The notes under the pieces are model-generated. The model worked only from the letters and a program-made list of their open reading frames with translations. It did no database searches and had not been told where the DNA came from. From Rhodoplanes serenus (lineage in GTDB: Bacteria > Pseudomonadota > Alphaproteobacteria > Rhizobiales > Xanthobacteraceae), in contig CAMAWG010000012.1 in NCBI GenBank assembly GCA_945861855.1, positions 1 to 48,260 on the forward strand: 48,260 nucleotides of DNA, written 5' to 3'. The position numbers and the translations under genes were made by a program. Shown piece after piece: positions 36,581-48,216 of the stretch (its first letter is position 1; each line of letters opens with the position of its first letter).

Positions 36581-37713
36581 CGCGCGCCGAGCTTTTCAGC
36601 GATGAAGGCGCGGACCTCGGCGGCATCGACGTCGCGGGTGACGAACGCCTGGCCGATGCCGCGCACCAGAATGAACGTCAGTTGGCCGCGCTGCACCTTC
36701 TTGTCCTGCGAAATGAGATCCATCATGGCGTCGACCGTGGGCCAGTTGCCGCCGGGCACGGCTTTGACATGGGTGGGCAGGCCGGTCGCCGCAAGGTGCG
36801 CGATGACGCGGGTGGCGTCATCCTGCGAGATGAGCCCGCGCCGGGCCGAAAACTCGAAGGCCATCGTCATGCCGAGCCCGACCGCCTCGCCGTGCAGCAG
36901 ACGGTCGGAGAAGCCCGCCGCCGCCTCGAACGCATGCCCGAAGGTGTGGCCGAGGTTGAGCAGCATGCGGTCGCCGGTCTCGCGCTCGTCGCGGGCGACG
37001 ATGGCGGCCTTGGCGCGGCAGCTCACCGCGATGGCATGTTCCCGTGCGGGCCCGCCGGCGAACAGGTCGCGCCAGTTGACGTCGAGCCATTCGAAGAAGT
37101 CCGCGTCGCCGAGCAGCCCGTATTTCACCACCTCGGCGTAGCCGGCGCGGAACTCGCGCGCCGGCAGCGTGTCGAGCAGCGCCGTGTCGGCCACCACCAG
37201 GACCGGCTGGTAGAACGCGCCGATCAGGTTCTTGCCGTGGCGGGCGTTGATCGCGGTCTTGCCGCCGACCGACGAATCGACCTGGGCCAGGAGCGATGTC
37301 GGCACCTGCACGTAGTCGACGCCGCGGCGAACAACCGACGCGGCAAAGCCGCCGAGATCGCCGACCACGCCGCCGCCGAGCGCCACGACGAGATCGCCGC
37401 GCTCGATCCTGGCAGCGAGCAGCCCATCGCACACCTGCTCAAGCATGCGAAAGCTCTTGCTGCTCTCGCCGGCGGGCACCTTGACGGACGAGACGCCGAT
37501 GCCGGCGCCTTCAAGCGCGGCTTTTGCCGCCGCGAGATGATGGCGCGCCACCGTCTCGTCGGTGACGATCGCGGCCTTGCAGCCCGGACGGAGCCTGGCG
37601 ATCCGCTCGCCGAGCGTCGCGATCAGGCCGCGCCCGATCGCGATGTCATAGGCGCGGGTGCCGAGCGCGACATTGACGGTGATCAGATCGCTCGCTCGCA
37701 ATGGCGCAGTCAT
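36577..37713 (-). CDS. aroB: 3-dehydroquinate synthase
   Basis: 378 residues. AroB signatures are AIVTDETVARHHLA, VKVPAGESSKSFRMLEQVCD, DLVVALGGGVVGDLGGFAAS, GVDYVQVPTSLLAQVDSSVG, GKTAINARHGKNLIGAFYQP and LNLGHTFGHAFEAAAG, with the zinc-binding E and two H residues (GHTFGH; LLHGEAV). It converts DAHP to 3-dehydroquinate, the second step of the shikimate pathway, in the cytoplasm using NAD and a divalent metal. It overlaps aroK upstream and corC downstream by four bases each (ATGA), so all three are translationally coupled. Confidence 0.97.
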   Translation of the reverse strand: MTAPLRASDLITVNVALGTRAYDIAIGRGLIATLGERIARLRPGCKAAIVTDETVARHHLAAAKAALEGAGIGVSSVKVPAGESSKSFRMLEQVCDGLLAARIERGDLVVALGGGVVGDLGGFAASVVRRGVDYVQVPTSLLAQVDSSVGGKTAINARHGKNLIGAFYQPVLVVADTALLDTLPAREFRAGYAEVVKYGLLGDADFFEWLDVNWRDLFAGGPAREHAIAVSCRAKAAIVARDERETGDRMLLNLGHTFGHAFEAAAGFSDRLLHGEAVGLGMTMAFEFSARRGLISQDDATRVIAHLAATGLPTHVKAVPGGNWPTVDAMMDLISQDKKVQRGQLTFILVRGIGQAFVTRDVDAAEVRAFIAEKLGAR

Positions 37714-38324
37714 GGCGCGGGGCCTTCCGGCGCCGCGCCTTCCGGCGCAATCCGGCCGCGCAAGCCTTCAAGGATTTCATCGACGATGGCCTCGTGCGGC
37801 ACGTCGCGCGATTCCACCGTGATATCGGCCTCGGCATAGACCGGGTAGCGCTCGTCGATCAGCCGCCGCAGCGTCTCCACCGGATCGGCGTTCTTGAGCA
37901 GCGGACGATCGCCCCGGCGCTTGATGCGCCGGTTGAGGACTTCGAGGGTGGCGCGCAGCCACACCGAGATACCCTTGGCCCGCACCGACGCGCGGGTGTC
38001 GGCGTTCATGAATGCGCCGCCGCCGGTGGCCAGCACCTGCGGGCCGCCCTCCAGGAGACGCGCGATCACCCGCGTCTCGCCGGCGCGGAAATACGGCTCG
38101 CCGTGGGCTGAGAAGATTTCGCTGATCGACATGCCGGCGGCCTTTTCGATCTCGGTGTCGGCATCGACGAACGGAATGCCGAGCCGGGCGGCGAGCCTGC
38201 GGCCGATCGAGGACTTGCCCGCGCCCATCATGCCGACCAGCACCACCGAGCGGCGGCCCAGCGCTGCGCTCAGGTCCGCCTGCGGCCGCGGCGCGGCTTC
38301 GTTGTGCGTGACGACATCCGACAT
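37710..38324 (-). CDS. aroK: Shikimate kinase
   Basis: 204 residues. The P-loop is VLVGMMGAGKSSIGRRLAAR, followed by the shikimate-binding DTEIEKAAGMSISEIFSAHG and FRAGETRVIARLL, GGGAFM (GGG motif) and the lid region with RGDRPLL. It phosphorylates shikimate with ATP in the aromatic amino-acid pathway. The N-terminal 22 residues (MSDVVTHNEAAPRPQADLSA) precede the kinase fold, and the C-terminus ends in a short Pro/Glu/Gly/Ala repeat (PEGAAPEGPAP) encoded by a CCTTCCGGCGC duplication. It is the first gene of the aroK-aroB-corC operon. Confidence 0.96.
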   Translation of the reverse strand: MSDVVTHNEAAPRPQADLSAALGRRSVVLVGMMGAGKSSIGRRLAARLGIPFVDADTEIEKAAGMSISEIFSAHGEPYFRAGETRVIARLLEGGPQVLATGGGAFMNADTRASVRAKGISVWLRATLEVLNRRIKRRGDRPLLKNADPVETLRRLIDERYPVYAEADITVESRDVPHEAIVDEILEGLRGRIAPEGAAPEGPAP

Positions 38325-38411
38325 GCTATACTTCTATCCAAATCCGACGATGGCATAAACCGTGACCTGAAAAGGTAAACGCCGCCGATTCGGCGGTCTC
38401 CGAGCGCCAAA

Positions 38412-38561
38412 ATGCCGAGCTTGTTCCGATTTCTGCTGGTGGTGGGGGTTCTGGGCGGCCTTGTCTACGCCGGCGCGTTTTCGCTGACCCGATATGTCGA
38501 GCCGCAGCCGCGCGAGATGAGCGTGACTATTTCGCCCGACAAGCTGTTCAAGCCGCGCTGA
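38412..38561 (+). CDS. 49-residue single-pass membrane protein upstream of xerD
   Basis: ATG 38412 to TGA 38559-38561 encodes a product starting [20 protein letters not shown], one membrane helix, followed by [20 protein letters not shown] and the end DKLFKPR. It lies between the divergent aroK start (87 bases away) and xerD (15 bases downstream). The same kind of small conserved protein at this place is, to my recollection, annotated as hypothetical in Bradyrhizobium-type genomes. The function is unknown; it probably shares a transcript with xerD. Confidence 0.65.
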   Translation: MPSLFRFLLVVGVLGGLVYAGAFSLTRYVEPQPREMSVTISPDKLFKPR

Positions 38562-38576
38562 AGCGGCCGCCCCCGG

Positions 38577-39515
38577 ATGGCCCGCCGGCCGCGCCCCAAG
38601 AACGAATCGCTGATCAAGCTGTTCCTCGACATGCTCGCAGCCGAACGCGGCGCAAGCGCCAACACGCTCGATGCCTACCGGCGCGACCTCGCCGATTTTT
38701 CCGCCGATCTCGGCAAGGCCGGCGACAGCATTGCCGCGGCGGACAGCGACGCGTTGCGCGCCCATCTCGGACGGCTCGGCAAGCGCGGGCTCGCGCCGGC
38801 GTCGGTGGCGCGGCGGCTCTCCGCCATCCGCCAGCTCTACCGCTTCCTCTACAGCGAGGGCCATCGCGGCGACGATCCGGCCGCGGCGATCGAGGGGCCG
38901 AAGCGCGGCCGCAGCCTGCCCAAGGTGCTGAGCGTCAAGCAGGTGGACGACCTGTTGGCGCAGGCGCGTGGCGGCTTGCAGGCAGAGGCGAAATCCGAGC
39001 GGCTTCGCGCGGCGCGCTTGAACTGCCTTCTGGAGGTGCTCTATGCCACGGGCCTTCGCGTCTCCGAACTGGTGGCGCTGCCCGAGGCGGCGGCGCGGCG
39101 CGACCAGCGCATGCTCGTCGTCCGCGGCAAGGGCGGACGCGAGCGGATGGTGCCGCTCAACGACCAGGCCAGGCGCACGATGACCGATTACCTCGCGCTG
39201 CGGACCGAGGCGAAACTGGACAAGTCCAAATGGCTGTTCCCGTCGTTCGGCGAGAGCGGGCATCTCAGCCGCCAGCACTTCGCCCGCGAGCTGAAGGCGC
39301 TGGCGGCGGGCGCCGGCCTCAAACCCGCGCAGGTCAGCCCGCATGTGCTGCGGCATGCCTTCGCCAGCCACCTGCTGCAGAACGGCGCGGACCTGCGCGT
39401 GGTGCAGACGCTGCTCGGCCACGCCGACATCTCGACCACGCAGATCTACACCCATGTGCTGGAGGAACGGCTCAAGAGCCTGGTGCGCGACCTGCACCCG
39501 CTGGCGGAGGAGTGA
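38577..39515 (+). CDS. xerD: Site-specific tyrosine recombinase XerD
   Basis: 312 residues. The N-terminal SAM-like core-binding domain includes [20 protein letters not shown] and [15 protein letters not shown]. The catalytic domain has Arg in [13 protein letters not shown], Lys in [14 protein letters not shown], the HxxR of [20 protein letters not shown], His in [11 protein letters not shown] and the nucleophilic Tyr in IYTHV. With XerC it resolves chromosome dimers at dif in the presence of FtsK. Length and order fit housekeeping XerD rather than a phage or integron integrase, and it sits between aroK and accA as in relatives. Confidence 0.93.
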   Translation: MARRPRPKNESLIKLFLDMLAAERGASANTLDAYRRDLADFSADLGKAGDSIAAADSDALRAHLGRLGKRGLAPASVARRLSAIRQLYRFLYSEGHRGDDPAAAIEGPKRGRSLPKVLSVKQVDDLLAQARGGLQAEAKSERLRAARLNCLLEVLYATGLRVSELVALPEAAARRDQRMLVVRGKGGRERMVPLNDQARRTMTDYLALRTEAKLDKSKWLFPSFGESGHLSRQHFARELKALAAGAGLKPAQVSPHVLRHAFASHLLQNGADLRVVQTLLGHADISTTQIYTHVLEERLKSLVRDLHPLAEE

Positions 39516-39547
39516 TTTAGCCATATTTTCTTGGTAGGATGATTTCC

Positions 39548-39844
39548 ATGAACAGACAGGCCGCCATTGCAATCCTGCAGCGGAACGCCGACGCCCTACG
39601 GGCGCGCGGCGTGCGGCATGCCGCGCTGTTCGGATCGATGGCGCGCGGTGATGCTGGACCGCAAAGCGACATCGACATCATGATCGACTTGGATCCTGAC
39701 GCTCGACTGGACGTCTTCGCTTACGTTGGATTAAAGCGATTTATAGAAGAGCTGTTCGATCAGCCTGTCGATGTTGTAGATCGAAATGCGCTCAAGCCTT
39801 ACGTACGCGGCCCGGCGATTGCTGACGCAATCAATGCCTTCTAA
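39548..39844 (+). CDS. MntA-like nucleotidyltransferase antitoxin
   Basis: 98 residues from ATG 39548, with TAGGA eight bases upstream (ATG 39539 is too close to that site). The minimal nucleotidyltransferase signature is FGSMARGDAGPQSDIDIMID, the GSx10DxD motif, plus the later FDQPVDVVDRNAL strand supplying a third acid. In MntA/HepT systems this protein transfers AMP to a tyrosine of the HEPN toxin and neutralises it. Its stop codon overlaps the toxin start by 11 bases. Base composition is visibly less GC-rich than the flanking xerD and accA, suggesting later acquisition. Confidence 0.9.
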   Translation: MNRQAAIAILQRNADALRARGVRHAALFGSMARGDAGPQSDIDIMIDLDPDARLDVFAYVGLKRFIEELFDQPVDVVDRNALKPYVRGPAIADAINAF

Positions 39845-40184
39845 ATCGCCTCTCGTCCCTCTCAGCAATATCAAACACAATATCTTGCTGGCACAGCGGT
39901 TCATGTCTGGATTGTCGACTGAAGCGTTCCGAGCCGACCGGCGTACTGTTTACGCGGTGACGCGGTGTCTCGAAATCATTTCTGAAGCGTCGCGAAAGCT
40001 GCCGCTCGAACTGAAGCAACGCCATCCGACCATTCCCTGGCGCGACATGGCGGGCGCCGGAAGCATTTATCGCCATGACTACGAAGAGGTCTCGGACGAG
40101 GCAATTTGGGACACTGCGCGGAAAAGTCTTGAGCCATTGCTTGCCGCAGTCGAAGCGGAACTTGCAAGGCTTGGGGGCTCGTAG
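39834..40184 (+). CDS. HepT-like ribonuclease toxin (HEPN, DUF86)
   Basis: 116 residues from ATG 39834, overlapping the antitoxin by 11 bases. It is all-helical: NIKHNILLAQRFMSGLS, TVYAVTRCLEIISEASRKLP, then PWRDMAGAGSIYRHDYEEVS and AIWDTARKSLEPLLAAVEA. HEPN toxins cut RNA, often tRNA. In the usual family the active motif is RN-x3-H-x-Y; here the residues at the RN place are GS, and an Arg lies directly before the His (YRHDY). The target Tyr of AMPylation is kept. This GxIYRHDY form is a recognisable subgroup; whether it is an active RNase is uncertain. Confidence 0.87.
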   Translation: MPSKSPLVPLSNIKHNILLAQRFMSGLSTEAFRADRRTVYAVTRCLEIISEASRKLPLELKQRHPTIPWRDMAGAGSIYRHDYEEVSDEAIWDTARKSLEPLLAAVEAELARLGGS

Positions 40185-40274
40185 AGTGCCGAGCCGTTGC
40201 TTGACTTAAAGCCCGCCAAAAGGCCAGTTTCCGCCCGGCCCGGCGGGGCGACCCAGAGGTAATATTCTCTTCAA

Positions 40275-41231
40275 ATGCGCAGTTATCTCGACTTCGAAAA
40301 GCCGGTGGCCGAGCTTGAGGCCAAGGTCGAGGAGTTGCGCGCGATGCAGGCCGCGGGCAACGCAACCGACATCGCCGAGGATATCGGCCGGCTCGAAACC
40401 AAGGCGGCGATGGCGCTGCGGGACCTCTATGCCGAACTCACGCCCTGGCAGAAAACGCAGGTCGCCCGCCATCCGGAGCGGCCGCATTGCCTCGACTACA
40501 TCAACGCGCTGATCCCGGAGTTCATCCCGTTCGCCGGCGACCGCAAGTTTGCCGAGGACGAGGCGATCGTCGGCGGCTTCGGCCGCTTCCGGGGCGAGAG
40601 CATCTGCGTCATCGGCCACGAGAAGGGCTCGTCGACCGAGAGCCGGCTCAAGCACAATTTCGGCATGGCGCGGCCGGAGGGGTACCGCAAGGCGGTGCGG
40701 CTGATGGAGATGGCCGACCGCTTCGACATTCCCGTGCTCTGCCTCGTGGACACCGCGGGCGCCTATCCCGGCATCGACGCCGAAGAGCGCGGCCAGGCCG
40801 AGGCGATCGCGCGCTCGACCGAGGCCTGCCTCAATCTCGGCGTGCCGAACGTGGCGGTGATCCTGGGCGAAGGCGGCTCGGGCGGCGCGGTCGCGATCGC
40901 CACCGCCAACCGCGTGCTGATGCTGGAGCACGCCATCTACAGCGTGATCTCGCCGGAGGGCGCGGCCTCGATCCTGTGGCGCGACACCACCAAGGCGCAG
41001 GACGCCGCCACCAATATGAAGATCACCGCGGCGGACCTCACGGCGTTCGGCATCATCGACGGCATCATCACCGAGCCGATCGGCGGCGCCCACCGCGATC
41101 CGGCCGCCGCCATCGCCGCCACCGGCGAGGTGGTGGCCAATGCTTTCGCCGAGCTCAAGGGGCTCAACCGCGAGACTGTGCGCCGGCAGCGCCGCGACAA
41201 GTTCCTCGCCATCGGCCGGAACCTCGAATAG
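40275..41231 (+). CDS. accA: Acetyl-CoA carboxylase carboxyltransferase subunit alpha
   Basis: 318 residues. AccA signatures are an N-terminal helical start ([20 protein letters not shown]), [100 protein letters not shown] and [16 protein letters not shown]. With AccD it transfers the carboxyl group from biotin-BCCP to acetyl-CoA to make malonyl-CoA for fatty-acid synthesis. TTGACT at 40201-40206 may be the -35 of its promoter. An imperfect GC-rich hairpin follows the stop. Confidence 0.97.
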   Translation: MRSYLDFEKPVAELEAKVEELRAMQAAGNATDIAEDIGRLETKAAMALRDLYAELTPWQKTQVARHPERPHCLDYINALIPEFIPFAGDRKFAEDEAIVGGFGRFRGESICVIGHEKGSSTESRLKHNFGMARPEGYRKAVRLMEMADRFDIPVLCLVDTAGAYPGIDAEERGQAEAIARSTEACLNLGVPNVAVILGEGGSGGAVAIATANRVLMLEHAIYSVISPEGAASILWRDTTKAQDAATNMKITAADLTAFGIIDGIITEPIGGAHRDPAAAIAATGEVVANAFAELKGLNRETVRRQRRDKFLAIGRNLE

Positions 41232-41233
41232 GG

Positions 41234-41263
41234 CGGCGGAACCCGCCGGGCGGGTCCGCCTTC
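41234..41263 (+). terminator. Possible terminator after accA
   Basis: GGCGGAACCCGCC and GGGCGGGTCCGCC form a GC-rich stem with one mismatch/bulge directly after the accA stop codon, followed by TTCCTC. The T run is weak, so the call is tentative. Confidence 0.45.
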
Positions 41264-41466
41264 CTCGCGGGCCCAAAAACCGCGCGAATCGTTGAAGCGC
41301 CTGCGTTTATCCAGGGAATCGGCCACAATTTTACCGTTCGTTCACCCTAGGCATGCTCAATCAGCATCCTGCTTTGAGGCCGGGCCCTTGCGGTTTCGCC
41401 CCCTATTTGGGAAAACGCCTGCATGATGGCTCGGGGACTGCCTGCCGCTTTTGGGGGAGTTTGCGT

Positions 41467-43002
41467 TTGAACCGAAGCCCGCTCGCCCGCGCAATTCTGG
41501 CGTCGGCCGTGCTCAGCGCGGCGGTGGCGCTATCCGGCTGCAACACCGACAGCATCCTGCCGATGAGCGAGAAGGCGGCGCGGCCGCTGTCGGACAAGAT
41601 GGTGAAGGATATCCAGTCCAAGAACATGGACATGGAGTCGCCAATTCTGGTCCGCGTGTTCAAGGAAGAGTCCGAGCTGGAAGTGTGGAAGCAGGACCGC
41701 GAGGGCCGCTTCGCCCTGCTCAAGACCTACCCGATCTGCCGCTGGTCGGGCGAACTCGGGCCGAAGATCAAGGAAGGCGACCGTCAGGCGCCTGAAGGGT
41801 TCTACAACATCACCCCCGGACAGATGAACCCGAACTCGCAGTTCTATCTGTCGTTCGATCTCGGCTATCCGAATGCGTTCGATCGCGCCCACGGCCGCAC
41901 CGGCGCACAGCTCATGGTGCACGGCGACTGCTCGTCGCGCGGCTGCTACTCGATGACCGACGAGCAGATTTCGGAAATTTACGCGCTCGGCCGCGACTCG
42001 TTTTTCGGCGGGCAGAAATCGTTCCAGGTGCAGGCCTATCCATTCCGGATGACGCCGCAGAATCTCGCCAAGCACCGCGGCAATCCGAACATCGCGTTCT
42101 GGAAGATGCTCAAGAAGGGCAACGACCATTTCGAGGTGTCCAGGCTCGAACCCAAGGTCAACGTCTGCGAGAAGCGCTACGTGTTCGACGCCGAGTCGGC
42201 CAACGGACGCGCGCTGTCGTTCAGCCCGACCGGCAAGTGTCCGGTGTTCGCGGTGCCGGAAGAGATCGCCAGCGCGGTGCAGGAGAAGCAGCGCAAGGAC
42301 GAGATCCAGATCGCCGAGTTGAGCCGCCGCAACACGCCGCTCGCGCCGATCAAGACCCATACCGACGGCGGCATGCATCCGGTGTTCGTGGAGGCCGTAA
42401 AGAAGAACCAGATCGGCGTCGCACCGCAGGAAGCCACCCTGTTCGTCTCGACGCCGCCCGGCACCATCCCCACCACCGTGCGGCCGCCGCGCCTGCCCAA
42501 ACTCGCCAACGCTCCGGTCGTCGCCGGCGTCGCGCCGACGCAGCATCCTGACGGCGGAACCGCATCGTCCAGGTTGGCCATCGCCGAGACCGCACCGCCG
42601 GCGCCGCAGCCGGCTGCGAAGTCGAGCGGCTCCAGCATGTTCGGCAGCCTGTTCTCGTCGGGCTCCAAGAGCGCTGATGCCAAGCCCGCCGACAGTGCGC
42701 TTGACCGCATGGCGCGCCTGGTCGGCCTGCGCAGCGACAAGGATACCAAGACGGCGGAAGCAGCCCCTCCGCCCACGCCGAAGCCCAAGCCCGCGGCCAA
42801 ACCGGCCAGCGCGACCTCCAATGGTGCGATCCGGCAGAAGCCGGCCGAAGCAGCGCCGGTCCAGACCGCCGAGCCGAAGGCGCCGGCCGGCGCTGTCGCC
42901 GCGGCCCGCCCGCAGACCCCCCCGGCCGGCACCGCGATGACCGGTGCCGCACCGGTGGTCCCCACGGGCAACTTCGACAACCGCTGGTCGGCGTTTCGCT
43001 AA
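41467..43002 (+). CDS. Murein L,D-transpeptidase lipoprotein (YafK/YkuD type)
   Basis: 511 residues from TTG 41467, chosen because GGGGGAG (41453-41459) sits seven bases upstream and the resulting N-terminus is a lipoprotein signal ending AVALSGC, with the lipid-modified Cys. The frame is open to 41353 without this logic. The catalytic domain includes VRVFKEESELEVWKQDREGR, TYPICRWSGELGPKI and LMVHGDCSSRGCYSMTDEQI, in which HG...SRGC supplies the His and nucleophilic Cys. The last 200 residues are Ala/Pro-rich and probably disordered. L,D-transpeptidases form 3-3 cross-links or attach or remove envelope proteins from peptidoglycan. Confidence 0.9.
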   Translation: MNRSPLARAILASAVLSAAVALSGCNTDSILPMSEKAARPLSDKMVKDIQSKNMDMESPILVRVFKEESELEVWKQDREGRFALLKTYPICRWSGELGPKIKEGDRQAPEGFYNITPGQMNPNSQFYLSFDLGYPNAFDRAHGRTGAQLMVHGDCSSRGCYSMTDEQISEIYALGRDSFFGGQKSFQVQAYPFRMTPQNLAKHRGNPNIAFWKMLKKGNDHFEVSRLEPKVNVCEKRYVFDAESANGRALSFSPTGKCPVFAVPEEIASAVQEKQRKDEIQIAELSRRNTPLAPIKTHTDGGMHPVFVEAVKKNQIGVAPQEATLFVSTPPGTIPTTVRPPRLPKLANAPVVAGVAPTQHPDGGTASSRLAIAETAPPAPQPAAKSSGSSMFGSLFSSGSKSADAKPADSALDRMARLVGLRSDKDTKTAEAAPPPTPKPKPAAKPASATSNGAIRQKPAEAAPVQTAEPKAPAGAVAAARPQTPPAGTAMTGAAPVVPTGNFDNRWSAFR

Positions 43003-43123
43003 GCGCGCGTCCGTCCTGAACCGAGGCCGGGCCGGAGTGCCGCAGCGGCGCCGTTCCTAGCCCTCGCGCAAGCCCAGGCCCCGAGGCTACAATTGCGCGC
43101 ATAAGCAAACGGGGGAGACATCC

Positions 43124-44110
43124 ATGACACCGACAACGAGGTGCGGCCGGTTCGCCGCGCTGTTCCTTGGCCTCGTATTATCCGCGACGGCTGCGCAGGC
43201 CCAGTCCCAGACGCCGGCCTGGCCGGACCGAAGCGTGAAATTCGTCCTGCCATTCGGCGCGGGCAGCGCGACCGACATCGCAGCGCGGCTTCTCGCCGAA
43301 CGGCTCAGCGCCAAATGGGGCAAACCGGTGGTGATCGAGAACCGCCCCGGCGGCGATGGCCTGGTAGCGATCAATGCGTTCATCTCGGCCAACGACGACC
43401 ACGTTCTGCTCTACGCATCGAGCGCGTCTTTCATGGCGCATCCCTACACTCAGGAGAAACTGCCCTACGAGCTCGAGCGCGATTTCGCGCCGATCGCGCG
43501 CGTCTGCGACACCGTGCTGGCGGTCGGGGTGCCGGCCGCGAGCGAGTTCAAGACGGTTGCCGACTTCGTGACCAAGGCGCGCGCGGAGCCCGCCAAGTAC
43601 CACGCCGCGGGCGCGGCGGGCGTGCCGGAGTTCGTGCTCGGCGCATTCCTGAAGACCGAGAAACTCGACGTCACCAAGGTTCCCTATCGCGACGTGGTGC
43701 AGGCGGGACGCGACCTCGGCGAGTCCCGCATCCACTTCCTGCTGTCGTCCTATGCCGTGGTGCGGCCACTCGTGGAAGCGGACAAGGTGCGGCTGCTGGC
43801 AACCGGCGGCCGCAAGCGCGCCACGGTCGCGCCCAACGTGCCCGCGGTGATGGAAACCGGATACCCGGGCCTGCTGACCGAAACCACGTCGGGGCTCTAC
43901 GGTCCGAAGGGCATGCCGCAGAACCTGCGCGAGCGCATCGGCGCCGACGTGATCGCCGCCGCCAGCGATCCGGTCGCGACGCAGCGCATCGTCGCGTCCG
44001 GTCAGGACATGAACCCGGGCGGGCCAGCCGAGCTTGCCGCCACGCTCAAGCAGCAGGCCAATTCCATCGCGACCGTGGCCAAGGTGCTCGGCATGGAGCG
44101 GAAGAAGTAG
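43124..44110 (+). CDS. Bug/TctC family substrate-binding protein (divergent subgroup)
   Basis: 328 residues from ATG 43124 with GGGGGAG upstream. Signal peptide ends near AAQA-QS. Bug motifs are VKFVLPFGAGSATDIAARLL, GKPVVIENRPGGDGLVAINA, ANDDHVLLYASSASF, VPYRDVVQAGRDLGESRIHF and PNVPAVMETGYPGLL. It shares the NDDHVLL and DLGESRI features with the receptor at 11210, showing they are close paralogues although 32 kb apart. Periplasmic carboxylate receptor by family, ligand unknown, and without TctAB partner in the window. It converges on secA across a bidirectional terminator. Confidence 0.93.
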   Translation: MTPTTRCGRFAALFLGLVLSATAAQAQSQTPAWPDRSVKFVLPFGAGSATDIAARLLAERLSAKWGKPVVIENRPGGDGLVAINAFISANDDHVLLYASSASFMAHPYTQEKLPYELERDFAPIARVCDTVLAVGVPAASEFKTVADFVTKARAEPAKYHAAGAAGVPEFVLGAFLKTEKLDVTKVPYRDVVQAGRDLGESRIHFLLSSYAVVRPLVEADKVRLLATGGRKRATVAPNVPAVMETGYPGLLTETTSGLYGPKGMPQNLRERIGADVIAAASDPVATQRIVASGQDMNPGGPAELAATLKQQANSIATVAKVLGMERKK

Positions 44111-44133
44111 CCGCCGCGACATCGGACGAAATC

Positions 44134-44160
44134 AAAGCCCGGCCTCGCGGCCGGGCTTTT
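44134..44160. terminator. Bidirectional terminator between Bug gene and secA
   Basis: AAAGCCCGGCC-TCGC-GGCCGGGCTTTT is a perfect 11-bp stem with a TCGC loop, giving T runs on both strands. It lies between the converging stops at 44110 and 44185, so both genes can use it. Confidence 0.9.
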
Positions 44161-44184
44161 CCATGCCCAATGGACGTGCGGTTC

Positions 44185-46986
<2,802 letters not shown>

Positions 46987-47295
46987 TGCGGTTCAAATCC
47001 TTGCCTTGGGCAAGCCGCCGGTGCGGCCATCGTTAAGGGAAATGCGGCACTTCCCGGGCATTTGCAATGGGATAGCTATCATCGAGCAGGGCCGCGCGAC
47101 ATTCGAGACATAGGAGGGGGTCCAAGCCTTGTCAATTAGTGCGGTTTTGGGCCTCTGGCGTTCAAATCAGCCCCATTATTCGATCACGGCGTCGTTAGCC
47201 GGCCATCCCATTCTGTCGTTGCCAAGCCGGAGCGATTGCGCGACAAGTCGCCGCCCTCCGCCCCTATTGGCGGTGCCACCACCACAAGGAACGCC
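46987..47295. other. Divergent promoter region between secA and the parvulin gene
   Basis: These 309 bases hold no gene I can support. The region is moderately AT-richer near 47075-47180 and must contain promoters for both genes, for example TTGTCA at 47129-47134 towards the parvulin, but no convincing -35/-10 pair was found. No secM-like leader or riboswitch-like structure was recognised. Confidence 0.4.
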
Positions 47296-48174
47296 ATGAC
47301 TGCCCAGATCGATGCCCGCCCCGCGACCGCTCGGTCGGGGCTTCCCGCCCTGCGCGCGAGCGCGCTGGGACTGATCGCCGTAGCGCTGCTCGCGGTGCTG
47401 CCCGCGAGCCCGGCGCTGTCGCAGGCCGATCCGGTGGTCGCCAAGGTCAACGGCATGGAAATCCGCGAGAGCGACCTGGCGATGGCCGAAGAGGACATGG
47501 GCCAGAACCCGCAGACCCAGGCGCTGACCGGCGACGCCCGGCGCGACTATCTGGTGTCCTACATGGCCGACGTGATGCTGGCCGCCAAGGCGGCCGAGGG
47601 CAAGAAGGTCGCCGACCAGAAGGAGTTCAAGAGCCGCTTGGCCTTCATCCGCAACAAGCTCCTGATGGAAACGCTGCTGCAGCAGGAGGGCAAGGCCGCC
47701 CTGACCGACGCGGCAACGAAGAAGGTCTACGACGACGCGGTCAAGCAGATGGGCGCCGAGCAGGAGGTGCGCGCGCGCCACATCCTGGTGCCGACCGAGG
47801 ACGAGGCGAAGACCGTGCTCGCGGAGATCAAGAAGGGCACCGACTTTGCCGACTTTGCCGAGCTCGCCAAGCAGAAGTCGAAGGACCCCGGCGCCGCGGC
47901 CGAAGGCGGCGACCTCGGCTATTTCGCCAAGGAGCAGATGGTGCCGGAGTTCGCCGAAACGGCGTTCAAGATGGACAAGGGGCAGGTGTCCGATCCGGTG
48001 AAGACGCAGTTCGGATGGCACATCATCAAAGTGGAGGACAAGCGCACCAAGCCGGTGCCGGAGTTCGACAAGGTGAAGGAGCAGGTCGAAACCTACGTCG
48101 TGCGCAAGGCCCAGTCCGACTACATCCACAAGCTGCAGGAAGGCGCCAAGATCGAGCGGCTGGATAAGAAGTAA
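47296..48174 (+). CDS. Periplasmic peptidylprolyl isomerase (parvulin, PpiC/PrsA-like)
   Basis: 292 residues from ATG 47296 with AAGGA upstream; the frame extends to 47236 without support. The signal peptide is long (ALGLIAVALLAVLPASPALS-QA). A SurA/PrsA-type helical chaperone part follows (VVAKVNGMEIRESDLAMAEE, SYMADVMLAAKAAEGK). Then comes one parvulin domain: VRARHILVPTEDEAKTVLAE, GTDFADFAELAKQKSKDPG, GGDLGYFAKEQMVPEFAETA, VSDPVKTQFGWHIIKVED. It isomerises prolyl bonds and assists folding of exported proteins. Divergent from secA. A palindromic repeat lies downstream. Confidence 0.94.
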   Translation: MTAQIDARPATARSGLPALRASALGLIAVALLAVLPASPALSQADPVVAKVNGMEIRESDLAMAEEDMGQNPQTQALTGDARRDYLVSYMADVMLAAKAAEGKKVADQKEFKSRLAFIRNKLLMETLLQQEGKAALTDAATKKVYDDAVKQMGAEQEVRARHILVPTEDEAKTVLAEIKKGTDFADFAELAKQKSKDPGAAAEGGDLGYFAKEQMVPEFAETAFKMDKGQVSDPVKTQFGWHIIKVEDKRTKPVPEFDKVKEQVETYVVRKAQSDYIHKLQEGAKIERLDKK

Positions 48175-48216
48175 ACGCGACGAGTGTCGCGCCACCGTAG
48201 TAATTTCCAACTCATC

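Noticed and set aside
38577-39515. Phage or genomic-island integrase
   Set aside because: Length, motifs and the aroK/accA neighbourhood fit housekeeping XerD; no attachment repeats or phage genes are seen.
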